Shown: piece after piece, positions 32,575-43,259 of the stretch
Layout: each line of letters begins with the position of its first letter
How positions within the stretch are numbered: the stretch's first letter is position 1
Source: Orientallactaga sibirica
Lineage: Eukaryota; Chordata; Mammalia; Rodentia; Dipodidae
Assembly: GCA_036365145.1 (NCBI GenBank)
Contig: JAEOAD010002279.1
Location: 1,360,001-1,424,000 of the forward strand
Direction of reading: 5' to 3'
DNA: 64,000 nt
The notes under the pieces: model-generated
What the model was told of the DNA's origin: nothing
The model's database searches: none
What the model saw: only the letters and a program-made list of their open reading frames with translations
Made by a program: the position numbers and the translations under genes

Positions 32575-32807
32575 TTTTATTTTTATTTTTTATGAGACAC
32601 ACACACACACACACAGAGAATTGGCCTGCCACGGCCTCCAGCCACTGCAGTTGAACTCCAGACGCATGTGCCACTTTGTGCACACGTACAACCTCGCAGC
32701 CTTGCGTCACCTTTGTGCGTCTGGCTTACGTGGGATCTGGAGAGTCGAGCACAGGTCCTTAGGCTTAGCAGGCAAGCGCCTTAACCGCCAAGCCATCTCT
32801 GCAGTCC
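32575..32807 (-). mobile_element. tRNA-headed SINE, third form, with (CA)n
   Basis: Third-form copy with CTTGCGTCACCTTTGTGCGTC. The GA tract is replaced by (CA)n at 32597-32615. Bounded by TATTCCTT-type duplications. Confidence 0.92.
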
Positions 32808-33054
32808 TATTCCTTTATTTTGAGTGTGGAGAATTTTACATATTTATGAAAGCGTCAGAATCAACCTTATCGAAAGCCATTTTAATCTGACACCACGAAG
32901 ATGGATCTTTGGGTTCGTGAGCACAGTCTCCTTTGTACACAGGACACGCTCAGTAAATGTTGGCTGCTAAATGAGCCGTGTACCATATGGGATTCATGCT
33001 CAGAGGTTCAAGTGTAACTATGTATAGAGAGGCAGTCATCGATCCATGGTTTTC

Positions 33055-33104
33055 TTTTTTTTAAATTAATTTATTTATTTACTTGAGCGAGAGGCAGAAA
33101 AAGG

Positions 33105-33161
<57 letters not shown>

Positions 33162-33309
33162 GGTATACCAGGGCCTCTAGCCACTGCAAACAAGCTCAGA
33201 TGCTGAGCCACCTTGTGCATCTGTCTTTACGTGGGTCCTGGGGATTCGAACCTGGGTCCTTAGGCTTGGCAGGCAAACTCCTTAACCACTAAGCCCATCT
33301 CTCCATGCC
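33055..33309 (-). mobile_element. tRNA-headed SINE, short form
   Basis: Minus-strand copy with (GA)n, flanked by GATCCATGGTTTTC and GATTCATGGTTTTA. Confidence 0.92.
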
Positions 33310-34195
33310 GATTCATGGTTTTAGGATGCCTCCCATGACCCCGAAGCATGAAGGCCACAGAGGTTACCACCTGACGCCACTGTTCCTCTTGTTACCTCCT
33401 ATGTGACAGCCCTGGGAGTCATTGGGGTACTCCACGCTTATGACAAAAGCAAGCGTGAAGAAAGAGGTGCCTTTTTGTCCCTCTTCTTTGAGTGCACTTT
33501 CTCACCCTCTGGCCTCTCAGACTGAATTTCTTGAGTGACTCAGTGCCCAGCATGGCACAGTGTACCGTCCTTGAGAATGAGTGGGCATACTCAGAGCACA
33601 AGGATGGCATCTGGGTGGTGGTGTGTGTTGTGACGGAATGAGCTTAGCGTGTGGGCGGGAGAGCTGGGTTCCCTTCTCAGCTCTGCCCTGCATTAGCTAG
33701 GGGGTAGGATCTCTGCTTCAGGAAAGGTCTGGACACTGGGAACAAGGCAGAAGACTCGTATAGTAATGGGTCCAGAAATTAGAAGCATCCCAGCGAACTG
33801 CTTGTGTCCGAAGCAGGGAGGTCCTGGTGGCTGAGGACGGATGTCAAGGGCAGGGGCTAGAGCTGGATGAGGGTGGCTAGGTGCTGAGTGGCTTTTCTTA
33901 AGGGTCTGCTGGGAGACTGTGAGGGGTATGGCGAGTGTTTGTGAATGGGAAGTTGGGAGAAGAGCAACAAAAATGAAATAAAATCCAGGAAGATCATGTT
34001 CAATTGAAAAAATGAAATAAAATCCAGGCAGGTCATGTTCGGTTGAAAAAATGAAATTAAAAAAAAAAACAGTGCTATTCTGTCTTATTTTCTCCTGTTT
34101 CTCCCTAATTTCTCCTTGGCCCCTCCTTGGGAGAAGCTGAAATCATGTTTGCAAGGTCTCAACTGAGGGAGATAGGATAGGGGGGCTGTATATAG
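33310..34195. other. single-copy DNA with a small tandem repeat
   Basis: About 890 bp. GAGCTGGGTTCCCTTCTCAG at 33660-33710 weakly resembles an inverted MIR end. A two-copy tandem repeat lies at 33971-34055. Confidence 0.45.
33971..34055. repeat. ~40-bp tandem repeat, two copies
   Basis: AATGAAATAAAATCCAGG, then a TCATGTTC and TTGAAAA section, occurs twice with a period near 40 and few mismatches, followed by poly-A. Confidence 0.85.
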
Positions 34196-34250
34196 AGTTA
34201 CTGCTTAGAAAAAGGTTACCTTCCAGGATCCTGACTACTTATGCACTAGA
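34196..34250 (+). repeat. repeated segment, partner inverted at 37066-37132
   Basis: AGAGTTACTG… TTACCTTCCAGGATCCTGAC …ACTAGATAAATTCAG matches the reverse complement of 37066-37132 with about five mismatches and one indel. I do not recognise the family. Confidence 0.75.
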
Positions 34251-34394
34251 TAAATTCAGGGCCTGCTCTTATAGCATTTTACTTTCTGGGAGTTAATAAG
34301 TTCCTGGTGCTGTTCCTATCAGAAGAATGGTTATTTTGTCATGCGAACAGGAATGCTGGAATCGAACTGGTACCTCTTGCAAAATGCTCTCGTA

Positions 34395-34585
34395 GATATT
34401 ATTTCATTTGCACCGTACAGCGTCCCTCTGGGGGCAGTCGTGAATATCTCCATTACAAGGAGAAATTGAGGTGTGAGTTAAATGATTCGCCTAAGGCCAG
34501 AGAACTAATGAGTTACCTAGGAGCAGTTAATCCCAGCAGGACTTCTGAATCAAACTCCGCACTCTTTTCACCACCGTGGGCTTCT
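34395..34585 (+). mobile_element. MIR
   Basis: ATTATTTCATTTGCACCGTA, CATTACAAGGAGAAATTGAG and CCTAAGGCCAGAGAACTAAT with the TCTGAATCAAACTCCGCACT end follow MIR over most of its length. Confidence 0.75.
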
Positions 34586-34818
34586 GGAGGAATATGACAG
34601 CTTACTTTAGCCGTCCGTGCAGCACCCAGGTCTGCATCTTCAGTAGTCACACAGTCGTCAGGGGAGACCAGGAAGGACATATCTTAAAAGCTGGGCATGT
34701 GCTACTATATCCATGTCAAAGGCCAGGCCTTGGTTGCAGCATTGGAAACTTTTCTGTACTATTGCTTGGCAGCCAGATGACATGAGCTTGTACTCTGGAC
34801 TTCAAGGAAAAGCTTTAC

Positions 34819-35020
34819 GGGGCTGGAGAGCTGGCTCAGTGGTTAAGGCATTTTCCTGCAAAGCCAAAAGATCCTGGTTGGATTCCCCAGGACCCACATA
34901 AGCCAGATGCACAAGGTGGCGCATGCATCTGGAATTCATTTGCAGTGGCTGGAAGCCCTGGCATGCCCATTCTCTCTCTCTCTCTTTCTCTCAAATAAAT
35001 AAATAATATAAATTTTAAAA
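34819..35020 (+). mobile_element. tRNA-headed SINE, short form
   Basis: Plus-strand copy bounded by AAGCTTTACGG and ATGCTTTATGG. Confidence 0.93.
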
Positions 35021-35029
35021 AATGCTTTA

Positions 35030-35115
35030 TGGTCTTGAGCAAATTACTTAACCTGTGTCAGTTCACCATTTACTGAGGAATAATCGAGTTAATACTGGCT
35101 AAGAACCCCGATGTT
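35030..35115 (-). mobile_element. MIR fragment, antisense
   Basis: GTCTTGAGCAAATTACTTAA then CCTGTGTCAGTTCACCATTT matches the inverted MIR core. Confidence 0.6.
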
Positions 35116-36143
35116 TTCTAGAGAATGGTTTAGTATCATTTTCGTGGTTCTCATGCTGGGCTCTACCGTGGCGTGTGTGCATCCGAGTGGTCTGCGTGCA
35201 ACGCAGCATAAGGCTTATGCTGCCGCCAAATCCCTTTCCACAGGAGAACAATTTAGTTCTAGTTGATAGGAGTGTAGCTGGTAGTTAATAAATTGTCCTG
35301 GGGTTCTGCACAGTTGCTTTCTGCCTGTGCCCATCATCTGTTTTGTTAAGAAGACGCTAGAGGGATGGTGGGATAAGGATGAGGCACGCTCATGCGATGA
35401 GTGTGGGAAGGGCATGCCCGGCACAGGGAATATCACACAGGGTGTACAACTCAGGAATTATACCCTGGTGTATTTCCCTGAGCTGCACACACATGGGTGC
35501 AGAGTGATCCTTTTTTTATTGTTCTCCAGAGAGCTTGGATGGTGTTGAACAGCGGAACGGAGCCACGGTGGGTGGGAGGCGGGGTCAGATCACGGAGCAC
35601 TTCACGTGGCGTGCCATATTGGAGTGTGTTGGCTTTGTGCTCCAAAGTAATGGTGAGCCAGTGAGCTCTGCAAGCAGGGGAGCTAACTGATCGAATTTGC
35701 TTTTTTGGAATCAGTCTAGAGTGGAGGGTGTGAAGGGCAGATGGAAATTGACAAGCAATAAGTCAGGGATGTGGTGTTTGGGAGAATAAGAGAAATAATT
35801 AGGACCAGAGCCAAGATGGTGACAAGAAGAATAGCAGAGACGTGTGTGACTGGGGATGCGTAAGGCAAGCTTCCCGTTATGTGTCTGTGTAAACTAGCAG
35901 AAGAGTTGAGGCATGAAGTGGTGGGTCTCCTGTAGTGGAGAAGCATGTCTTTGATTAAAATAATAATAATAACATTAAAAAAAAAGAAGGCAGGCCCAGT
36001 TGGAACAGCTTCCTAGGTCTTGACTGTTCAAAGCAAGTCTACAGAGCAAGTGCCCTGTTTTGGAATGATCTGAGGTTTCAGAGTGGGCTAGAGACGTCTG
36101 TGAGGTGCAGAAGCATTCTGTGAGGCACCAAAGACTAATAATA
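35116..36143. other. mostly single-copy DNA with an ancient repeat
   Basis: About 1 kb. 35570-35960 (GCAAGCAGGGGAGCTAACTG, then ATTTGCTTTTTTGGAATCAG) resembles a common old mammalian repeat I cannot name with certainty. The rest is unassigned. Confidence 0.4.
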
Positions 36144-36149
36144 CACGGG

Positions 36150-36528
36150 TATATGGCACAATGCAGGCCTGGCCCCAGCCAGAGCGCATGTCCGAAGAAA
36201 CAGGAAGTGGCTTCTGTGAACATGGCGTCCTGCGCAGGCCTGGCGTGACAACAGCTCCCGTCCCATGCTCGCGAGACCCTGCTATGAGATGATCTGTCCG
36301 AAAACACGCTGTCACTGGTCATAAAAAGGGGACCACCCCATAAATGATTGGCCAGCCAAGCCCTTTTAAAACCCCAGACACTTTTTTGAATAAACGAGTT
36401 TGCTGCAGCTCGCCCTCTGCCTGCTTTTACCCAACTCCCAGAGTCTGTGGTGATTCTGCACTTCTCACCCCCAACTCAGCAGAGACCCTGCCATCCATCC
36501 TGGGCTGGCCCTAGCGGGGACCCCAACA
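36150..36528 (+). mobile_element. solo LTR, class-II-like (ERVK), copy 1
   Basis: A 379-bp LTR with start TATATGGCACAATGCAGG (TG mutated to TA) and end GGGACCCCAACA, bounded by the perfect 6-bp duplication CACGGG (36144-36149 and 36529-36534). CCTTTTAAAACCCC and GAATAAACGAG give TATA- and polyadenylation-like signals. A 6-bp duplication fits class II elements. Copy 2 lies inverted at 38085-38464. No internal viral sequence. Confidence 0.88.
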
Positions 36529-36534
36529 CACGGG

Positions 36535-37017
36535 AGGCCTAAGAAGCAAAACCACCCAGAGGAGCGGCTGTGGGAACGGGAAACTGCACTCCCTTCAGAG
36601 CCCAAGGTCTGGTGTCTGCACACCACCAAGGCAAGGAAAAGGAGAGAGGGGCTTTACAAAACAGACTGGTGTGCAGCCTGAAATGCAGAAGGTAGAAGGC
36701 CACATGAGAACGAAGAAGACAGAGGACTCGGATACAGCTGTCCAGAAGCACCAATAGCAGAAGATGCCAAAGACCGACAAGGCTTGCAAGGAGACGCCAG
36801 CTCTGACCGTAGCGCAAGGAGCATCCCAGCGCTGATGTGAGTAGAGACCGCAAAGCCAGGGGATGGGGGAAGAATCGCTAAGGCCTGGGTTCAGCAAATG
36901 CTACAGGAAAGGAAATCTTTGGTCAAAAGATGTACATCTCGCTGTTCATGTATTTAAGAGAGATGATCCCATTTAGGAGTCCCCATGCCCCATCAAGAGA
37001 GATGTGTAAGGGGAGTG
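36535..37017. other. single-copy DNA
   Basis: About 480 bp of purine-rich sequence. Minus-strand open frames of 100-104 codons (36539-36897) overlap in two frames and show no domain. Confidence 0.45.
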
Positions 37018-37065
37018 GGGTTGGAGAGATGGCTTAGCCATTAAGGCACTTGCCTGCAAAGCTCT
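37018..37065 (+). mobile_element. tRNA-headed SINE, head only
   Basis: GGTTGGAGAGATGGCTTAGC…CTTGCCTGCAAAGC, about 48 bp, then an abrupt change into the repeated segment at 37066. SINE copies truncated by retroposition lose the head, not the tail, so this is a chimera or a deletion product. Confidence 0.8.
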
Positions 37066-37132
37066 GAATTTATCTAGTGGCATAAGTAATCAGGATCCTG
37101 GAAGGTAATCTTTCTCTGAACAGTAACTCTTA
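37066..37132 (-). repeat. repeated segment, inverted partner of 34196-34250
   Basis: CTGAATTTATCTAGTGGCAT…GAACAGTAACTCT. See the partner entry. All differences I could align are transitions apart from one single-base indel. Confidence 0.75.
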
Positions 37133-37183
37133 ACCCAGTATTAAGTTTCTCTTCCTCTTCCTCCTCTTCCTTTCCAACTTCTT

Positions 37184-37345
37184 TTTTTTGCTTTTTCTTT
37201 TGCTTTTTCAATGTAAGGTCTCGTTCTAGCCCAGGCTGACCTGGAATTCACTGTGTAGTTTCAGGGTGGCCTCGAACCCATGGCGATCCTCCCACTTCTG
37301 TCTCCCAAGTTCTGGGATTAAAGGCGTGTGCCACCACACCCGCCC
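37184..37345 (-). mobile_element. B1 SINE
   Basis: Minus-strand B1 with GTTCTAGCCCAGGCTGACC and end GTGCCACCACACCCGCCC. Confidence 0.92.
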
Positions 37346-37524
37346 AGCGGGGATCTTCACTTTTATAAGCATGGTAGGGACTATGCCAGCTTCACCGTGA
37401 TAGCGTCCAGTGTGTCAGACCTGGTCTAGACTCCTCTGATGGTCAGTCTCCAGCCCTCAAGACTAATGAAAAGGAACATATACAGACTGATTAGAGAAAT
37501 GAGGAGCTAGAGAAGGAGAAAAAG

Positions 37525-37832
37525 TTTGGATTGTTGTGACCGAATAGCTGAAGGGCTTTAGGGAGGATGGGACTTTTTCGGCTTACAGTTCAAGAGGTTC
37601 CAGCCCTTCATGGTAGGGAAGGCAGGACACCAGGAGACTTGAGGCAGCTGGCCATAGTACATCAGACGGGAAGTAGTGCCTGCTTAGAAACCTCCAAGTC
37701 AGCCCCCGCCCCCGTGAGTTATTTTCTCTTCTGGGCCCCACCTCAAGGCCTTTCCTTAGCCGGGGTACTAAGTGTTCAAACACAGGAGTCTGTGGGAGAC
37801 ACTTCACACCCATGCACAATAGGCTTCAACCA
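37525..37832 (-). mobile_element. MaLR-type LTR, antisense
   Basis: The plus strand reads TTGTTGTGACCGAATAGCTG, GGCTTACAGTTCAAGAGG and CTAAGTGTTCAAACACAGGA ending AGACACTTCACACC, the inverse of a MaLR LTR (GTTTGAATACTTGG… and …CTGTAAGCC). The open frame over it (37567-37950) is therefore spurious. Confidence 0.7.
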
Positions 37833-38078
37833 GATGCCACATCTCTGGAAACTACAGTGTTTGGCAGCCAGGCTCGCAGAACAGTTAGCCTGGGAGAAAG
37901 AGATTAAGAGGACTTCCAGATTGGCAGGGGACGTACGGAAGATGGAATAGTGGACAATGATAAAACGTTGGGCTCTTTGTGTCACTGTCGAATCTCTCAG
38001 AGCCAGGCACAGCCCTCCTCTCTCTGCACATTTCCATGTCACTAATAGTCATGTCATCGACTCCCAAAGATGGGTTTA
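37833..38078. other. single-copy DNA
   Basis: About 245 bp between the two antisense LTRs. Confidence 0.4.
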
Positions 38079-38084
38079 TGGTGT

Positions 38085-38464
38085 TGTTGGGGTCCCTCCT
38101 AGGGCCAGCCCAGGAGGGATGGCAAGTCTCTGCTGAGTAGGTGGTGAGAGGCATGGAGTCACGACACAGACACTGGGAGTTGGGTGGAAGCAGGCAGAGG
38201 GTGAGCTGCTGCAAACTCGTTTATTCAAGGAAGTGTAGGGGTTTAAAGGGTTTGGCTGGCCAATCATTGTATGGGCTGGTCCCCTTCTTGTGACCAATGA
38301 CAGCCTGTCTCTGGACAGATCATCTCGCAGCAAGTTGCTCGCGAGCATGGGGCTGTAGCTGTTGTCACGCCAGGCCTGCGTAGGACACCATATTCACAGA
38401 AGCCACTTCCTGATTTCTTCTAGCAGGCAGCCTTGCTAGGGTCCGACCTGCATTGCACCATACA
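38085..38464 (-). mobile_element. solo LTR, class-II-like (ERVK), copy 2, inverted
   Basis: A 380-bp LTR, minus strand. It starts TGTATGGTGCAATGCAGG at 38464 and ends GGGACCCCAACA at 38085. The flanks TGGTGT (38079-38084) and TAGTGT (38465-38470) form a 6-bp duplication with one mismatch. AATAAACGAG is conserved. It aligns with copy 1 along its whole length. Confidence 0.88.
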
Positions 38465-38493
38465 TAGTGTATCTGTCTCTCTGTCCCTGTTAC

Positions 38494-38527
38494 CACACAC
38501 ACACACACACACACCCCCACACACACA
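38494..38527. repeat. (CA)n microsatellite
   Basis: CA units broken by ACCCCC. Confidence 0.95.
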
Positions 38528-39462
38528 ATACACAGTGCATGTGTTGAAGCTGGACATACACATCAAGTATTCTGTTATCTCTGCACTTAACGTCCAGGGG
38601 CTGGAAGTAGAGGAGGTGTGGGTTGGTCCTGGTGGAGGTAGTCATGCTTGTACACTGCAGGCTCTCAAGCTACACCCTGAGCGCAATGGCCGCTGTCAGT
38701 GATGTGGTGGTTGAGAAGAGAATGGGCTGGAAGTTCAAGGTTGTGTCCCTCCCATCCAGCCAGCCTGCCTGGATGCAGACACTGGCTCTAATTTCACTCG
38801 AGTTCTGACCCTAGACACACCACAGATCTCCTTATCAGACCGACCTTGTGGGGTTCAGGAAGTTGAACGTGGGGACATCAATGCCAGGAACCATGTGACT
38901 GTCGACCACTGTGGTGGGGTGGTCTGTTAACCAGCATGGTTTGAAGTATGAGCACTGTCACCAGAGCTGGATTTAAGTGTCACAAGCTGCATTGTCTGGG
39001 GCGGATACCCTCTCCTGTATGTCTGCCGTTCCTTAAGCCTCCCTGTGACATGCTTGTCCTAGAGGGAACTTGAAGGTTCAGCGAGCTCCTGGCGTACAGC
39101 ATCAAAGGCTTCTTGTCCCAGGGTGACCTTTGCTGTCCTGGAGAAAAATAAGGGACCACTGAGAGTCACCTGCTGTGAGAGAACTCCCTCGAGGGGGAGG
39201 TCAAAGCTACATCCTGGGAGTCCCTTTGGTCCTCAACCAGTTGCCATGCGTGCCATTCTGGAACCTAGCCACAAGCAGGCAGAGTGTTGTGACCTTGCCA
39301 AGCGTGCCATTCTGGAACCCAGCCACAAGCAGGCAGAGTGTTGTGACCTGTAAACTCAGGGTAGGCTTAACAAATTCTAAATGGTTCAGTGACTCAAACT
39401 GGGCAGAAGCCCGAGTCCTGGGATGGAGTCACAGATACAATCATGCATAGTAGATGATGTAA
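38528..39462. other. single-copy DNA with a 54-bp tandem duplication
   Basis: About 930 bp with moderate GC. The duplication at 39248-39352 is its only repeat. No supported gene. Confidence 0.5.
39248..39352. repeat. 54-bp tandem duplication
   Basis: GCGTGCCATTCTGGAACC…AGAGTGTTGTGACC occurs at 39248 and 39302, nearly identical. Because 54 is a multiple of 3, open frames stay open across it. Confidence 0.92.
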
Positions 39463-39664
39463 GGGGCTGGAGAGATGGCTTAGTGGTTAAGATGCTTGCC
39501 TGTGAAGCCCAAGGACCCAGGTTTGATTCCCCAGTACCCATGTAAGCCAGACACACAAGGTGGCACATGTGTCTGGAGTTCATTTGCAGTGGCTGGAGGC
39601 CCTGGCGTGCCAACTCTCTCTGTCTCTCTCTCAAATAAATAAATAAATAAAATATTTTTAAAAA
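39463..39664 (+). mobile_element. tRNA-headed SINE, short form
   Basis: First of two plus-strand copies at one target. AGATGATGT precedes it, separates the two, and follows the second. Confidence 0.94.
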
Positions 39665-39675
39665 TAGATGATGTG

Positions 39676-39904
39676 GGGCTGGAGAGATGGCTTAGCGGTT
39701 AAGGTGCTTGCCTGCAAAGCCAAAGGATCCAAGTTCAACTCCCCAGGACCCACACAAGCCAGATTCACAAGGAGGCACAAGCATCTGGAGTTTGTTTCCA
39801 GTTGCTGGAAGCCCTGGTGTGTCCATTCTCTTTCTCTCTCTCCACCTGCCTATTTCTCTCTCTCTCTCTCAAATAAATAAATAAAAGTAATTAAAAAAAA
39901 AAAA
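39676..39904 (+). mobile_element. tRNA-headed SINE, short form
   Basis: Second plus-strand copy, in the same orientation and at the same target sequence as the first. The bodies differ by many substitutions, so it is an independent insertion rather than a tandem copy. Confidence 0.94.
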
Positions 39905-40019
39905 GATGATGTGAACTGCCTGAAGATTTAGGTAGGGACCCTCATCCTTCCTGCTTCAAAGGGTGGATTTCAACTGTATTCCTAATGAATGGAGCTTTCT
40001 GCATTATTTAAATCATCTT

Positions 40020-40171
40020 TTTTTTTTTGGTTTTTTGAGGTAGGGTTTCACTCTGGTCCAGGCTGACCTGGAATTAACTATGTAGTCTCAGGGTGGCCTC
40101 GAACTCTCAGTGATCCTCCTACCTCTGCCTCCCGAGTGCTGGGATTAAAGGCGTGTGCCACCATGCCCGGC
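40020..40171 (-). mobile_element. B1 SINE
   Basis: Near-consensus minus-strand B1 bounded by TTATTTAAATCATCTT on both sides. Confidence 0.95.
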
Positions 40172-40387
40172 TTTATTTAAATCATCTTAAAAAAAAAAAA
40201 AAAAACAACCAAACAAATATTGGTTCCCAGGCCAGTTTAGACCAGCTACATCACTGTGTATGTGTGGTGTGACCTAGGTCTTTCCTGAACGATCACCAAA
40301 TGACCGTAATGTACATCCAGGGCTTGAGATTCATCAGGAAGCACCAAGTTATTCTGTTTGTGCAAATAGACAAGAGTGACGAGGAAG

Positions 40388-40558
40388 CTTCTGGGCATGG
40401 TGACGCACGCCTATAATTCCAGCACTGGGGAGGCAGAAGTAAGAGGGATGCCGTGAGGTCAAGGCCAGCCTGACCTACAAAAGTGAGTTCAAGGTAAGCC
40501 CAGGGTAGAGTGAGACTGTTTCAAAAATAAAATACAGACAGAAAAGAAAAGAAAAAAT
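40388..40558 (+). mobile_element. B1 SINE, diverged
   Basis: CTGGGCATGGTGACGCACGC with GCCTATAATTCC, and many substitutions downstream. An old copy. Confidence 0.88.
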
Positions 40559-41904
40559 AGGCAACTAAAGCCTGACAAGCAGGGAGCAGGAGTAGGAAAA
40601 AATACTGGCAAGGTGCTCTGGTGGGCTTATGTTCTCTGCAACTTTAACTCAAATTTTATTTCTAAATGTGGCAACTCTAAATTTATTTTCCATAATTGGA
40701 AAGATCATTTACCCTGGCATAAATTTCTTTTTATGACAAATATTAATAGAATGGTAATAATTTGAAAGATCATCCACTTCCATAAGAAGCTTGCTTTCCT
40801 GGCCAAAAAAAAAAAAATAATAATAATAATACTTTTTTTTAGTGTAGAAATTAATAAACCTGTACAGGGTCTTGGTTTATAAGTGAATAAAAAGTATTGA
40901 AATTACAAATTTTGTGCTGTGAGGTGTACTGTGTGGTGATTTATCTTGTACTGGCTTCTGACAGCAGTGCCTGTCCGTTCCTAAGACATTTTTGTTTATT
41001 TTTGCTTGTTTTCTTGGCAAAAAAACACTTGGGCTTATCATCCATCATAATATAATCCATTTGCTCATTTGTTCAGCCCATGTTTACTGTTACATCATAA
41101 AGGTTCTGTTCATCTGTTTATTTGAATTTGTCACAGGCAGTCCGGGTATGCTTAAATCAACAAATTTTAAGTATCAACAAAGCAGCTGTCGCCCTGGATG
41201 CACCATTCTTGTAATCGAGAATTTTAATGGTCTCAAAAAAAAAAAAAAAAAAGAGCGCAGTATTTTTTATCATCTTGGGATGTACTTCCTGGAGGGGGTC
41301 TGAATTAAAGCTAGAAAAATTGTATCTAATTCTTTAATAATCCTTTAAGTATCTTCAGATACATATTTCAGAAAAGGGGCCACAGATGTATAATTTGCAA
41401 TGGGAGAAATGAACTTGATAAGAACCCAGTGATTATGTTCTTGTATGCTCTTGAAATATGCTCCTGTCCATGCCAGTAGTGGGGGGGGGGGTCTCCCCTG
41501 CTCTGATTTATTCCACAGGGACTGGAATTTGTGACTGCCTGGTTCCCTTTCATCCACTTCTGCTAATAAATTCAGGAAGTCATTTTCCAATGTGGAAACA
41601 GTAGATCGTAGATAATAGAAGGAGATCATAGGCAATTTGGGAGGCGAGCGAGCACACGCGGTTGAGAGCTGTGGGTGCAGCTCGGCCTCCTTTCACTTCA
41701 TTTGTGCGGTCCTCTTATTGACCACTGAACACAAATACTTGCCAAGTGGGCTTTGGGAAAAGGTGGTTAGGGCTGTCTAGTAAAACTGCTTCTGCTGGAC
41801 ACCACACATACACACAATTTTTCTGTCTTCCCAAAGACGTTATATGCTAGCTCTTCAGTTGGCTCATAAGCGTATCTGTGTGTTCTTAAAATGTAATTAC
41901 TATA
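40559..41904. other. long single-copy stretch
   Basis: About 1.35 kb, the longest region without a SINE. Holds (TAA)n at 40813-40832, poly-A at 41236-41253 and poly-G at 41482-41491. Open frames up to 103 codons lack any recognisable domain. Confidence 0.5.
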
Positions 41905-42145
41905 GGGCTGGAGAGATGGCTTAGCGGTGAAGGCGCCTGCCTATGAAGCCTAAGAGCACTCGTTCGAATCTCCAGGTCCCACGTTTAGCCAGATGCAGTG
42001 ACGCAAGGGTGCAACGTCGCGCATTCCCACAAGGGGGCGCGTGTGTGTGGAGTTCATTCACGGCGGCTGAGGCTCTGGCGCACCCATTCTCTCTCTGTCT
42101 CTTTCTCTCTGTCTCTCTGTCTCCTCTCTCTCAAAAAAAAAAAAT
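41905..42145 (+). mobile_element. tRNA-headed SINE, long form
   Basis: Long-form copy with GTTCGAATCTCC B box and CAAGGGGGCGC, bounded by TGTAATTACT. Confidence 0.94.
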
Positions 42146-42986
42146 TGTAATTACTGCTGCACATTCATTCCACGGTCCTGGAAGCTGGTCAGAGGGAGGG
42201 GCAAGCAGACCGGCAGGAGAATGCTTCCGACAGTGGGCATCTCTCTCAAGTGGCACAGAATGGGAGGGTGGTTGTGTTTTTGCTTGTAAGGCGGGATGCT
42301 CCAAGGAGCCTATTATGTATGCATCCTAAAGGTCATATGTATGAGCAGAAAGAGTTTTTGAGGACAGTATCATATCATTACAAGATAATCTCCTGTACAT
42401 ATCTGGCATATAGTCACTCTGACATTCTTTTTTTTTTTTTCATAGCTCTTTGGTGTTGATAGAAAAACCAGGGGCTTAGATGGGTTTTCTTGAAGGCAGG
42501 GTCTGCTCAAAGCCTTTAATAGAACTTGTGTGCCTCAGCATGTTGTTGTAAGTCAGCCGGAGGTCATAACTGTTTTTATTAGACGTTGTTACACATATGA
42601 GTCGAGCCGCAGTCATAAGCAGATCCTCTATGCATGTTTCTGAACATTCTGCCTCTGAAGTGCTAAATTCCAAATTGGAATTGATGCCTGAATTACAGCC
42701 TTCCTAAAATCTTGAATTAGACCTCGAGGCCTATGTGTCTGTGAAGATAAGTTCTTTTCATAACTGGGAGGTGTCAAGTCTTAAATAGTGGGACCTACAA
42801 GACTGCATGACCAAAGGCTGACTCGATCATGGCTTTCCTCCCTAGGAATTAGGAGGTATTAAGCCCACGGTTTTGCATCATGCATAAAGAAATTGTTAAT
42901 TAGTGAATGCCCCCAAGTTTCCTCTTGGGTTAGGCAAACATTAATGCATTTCCTGTAATCATTATTGCAATGAAAAATTCAATTGA
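42146..42986. other. single-copy DNA
   Basis: About 840 bp. Poly-T at 42429-42440. The right end is the 15-bp target duplication of the next SINE. Confidence 0.5.
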
Positions 42987-43152
42987 GGGCTGGAGAGATG
43001 GCTTAGCAGTTAATGTGCATGTCTGCGAAGCCTAAGGACCCCGGTTCAATTCTCCAGGTCCCACGTAAGCCAGATGCACATGGTGACCCACGCGTCTGGA
43101 GTTCGTTTGCAGTGGCTAGAGGCTCTGGAGTGCACATTCTCACTCTTTGTCC

Positions 43153-43183
<31 letters not shown>

Positions 43184-43186
43184 AAA

Positions 43187-43225
<39 letters not shown>

Positions 43226-43244
43226 AAGTAAAAAAATTAAAAAA
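42987..43244 (+). mobile_element. tRNA-headed SINE, short form, with long (AAAT)n
   Basis: Plus-strand copy bounded by GAAAAATTCAATTGA (42972-42986 and 43245-43259), with about ten AAAT units in the tail. Recent insertion. Confidence 0.95.
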
Positions 43245-43259
43245 AGAAAAATTCAATTG

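Noticed and set aside
36535..36897. Exon candidate with a GTGAGT-like donor at about 36837
   Set aside because: Overlapping minus-strand frames, no matching acceptor and no familiar protein. A donor-like hexamer alone is expected by chance.
37567..37950. 127-codon plus-strand frame
   Set aside because: It lies mainly on an antisense MaLR LTR.
39248..39352. CRISPR-like or other regularly spaced repeat array
   Set aside because: Two adjacent 54-bp units without spacers in a rodent genome; it is an ordinary tandem duplication.
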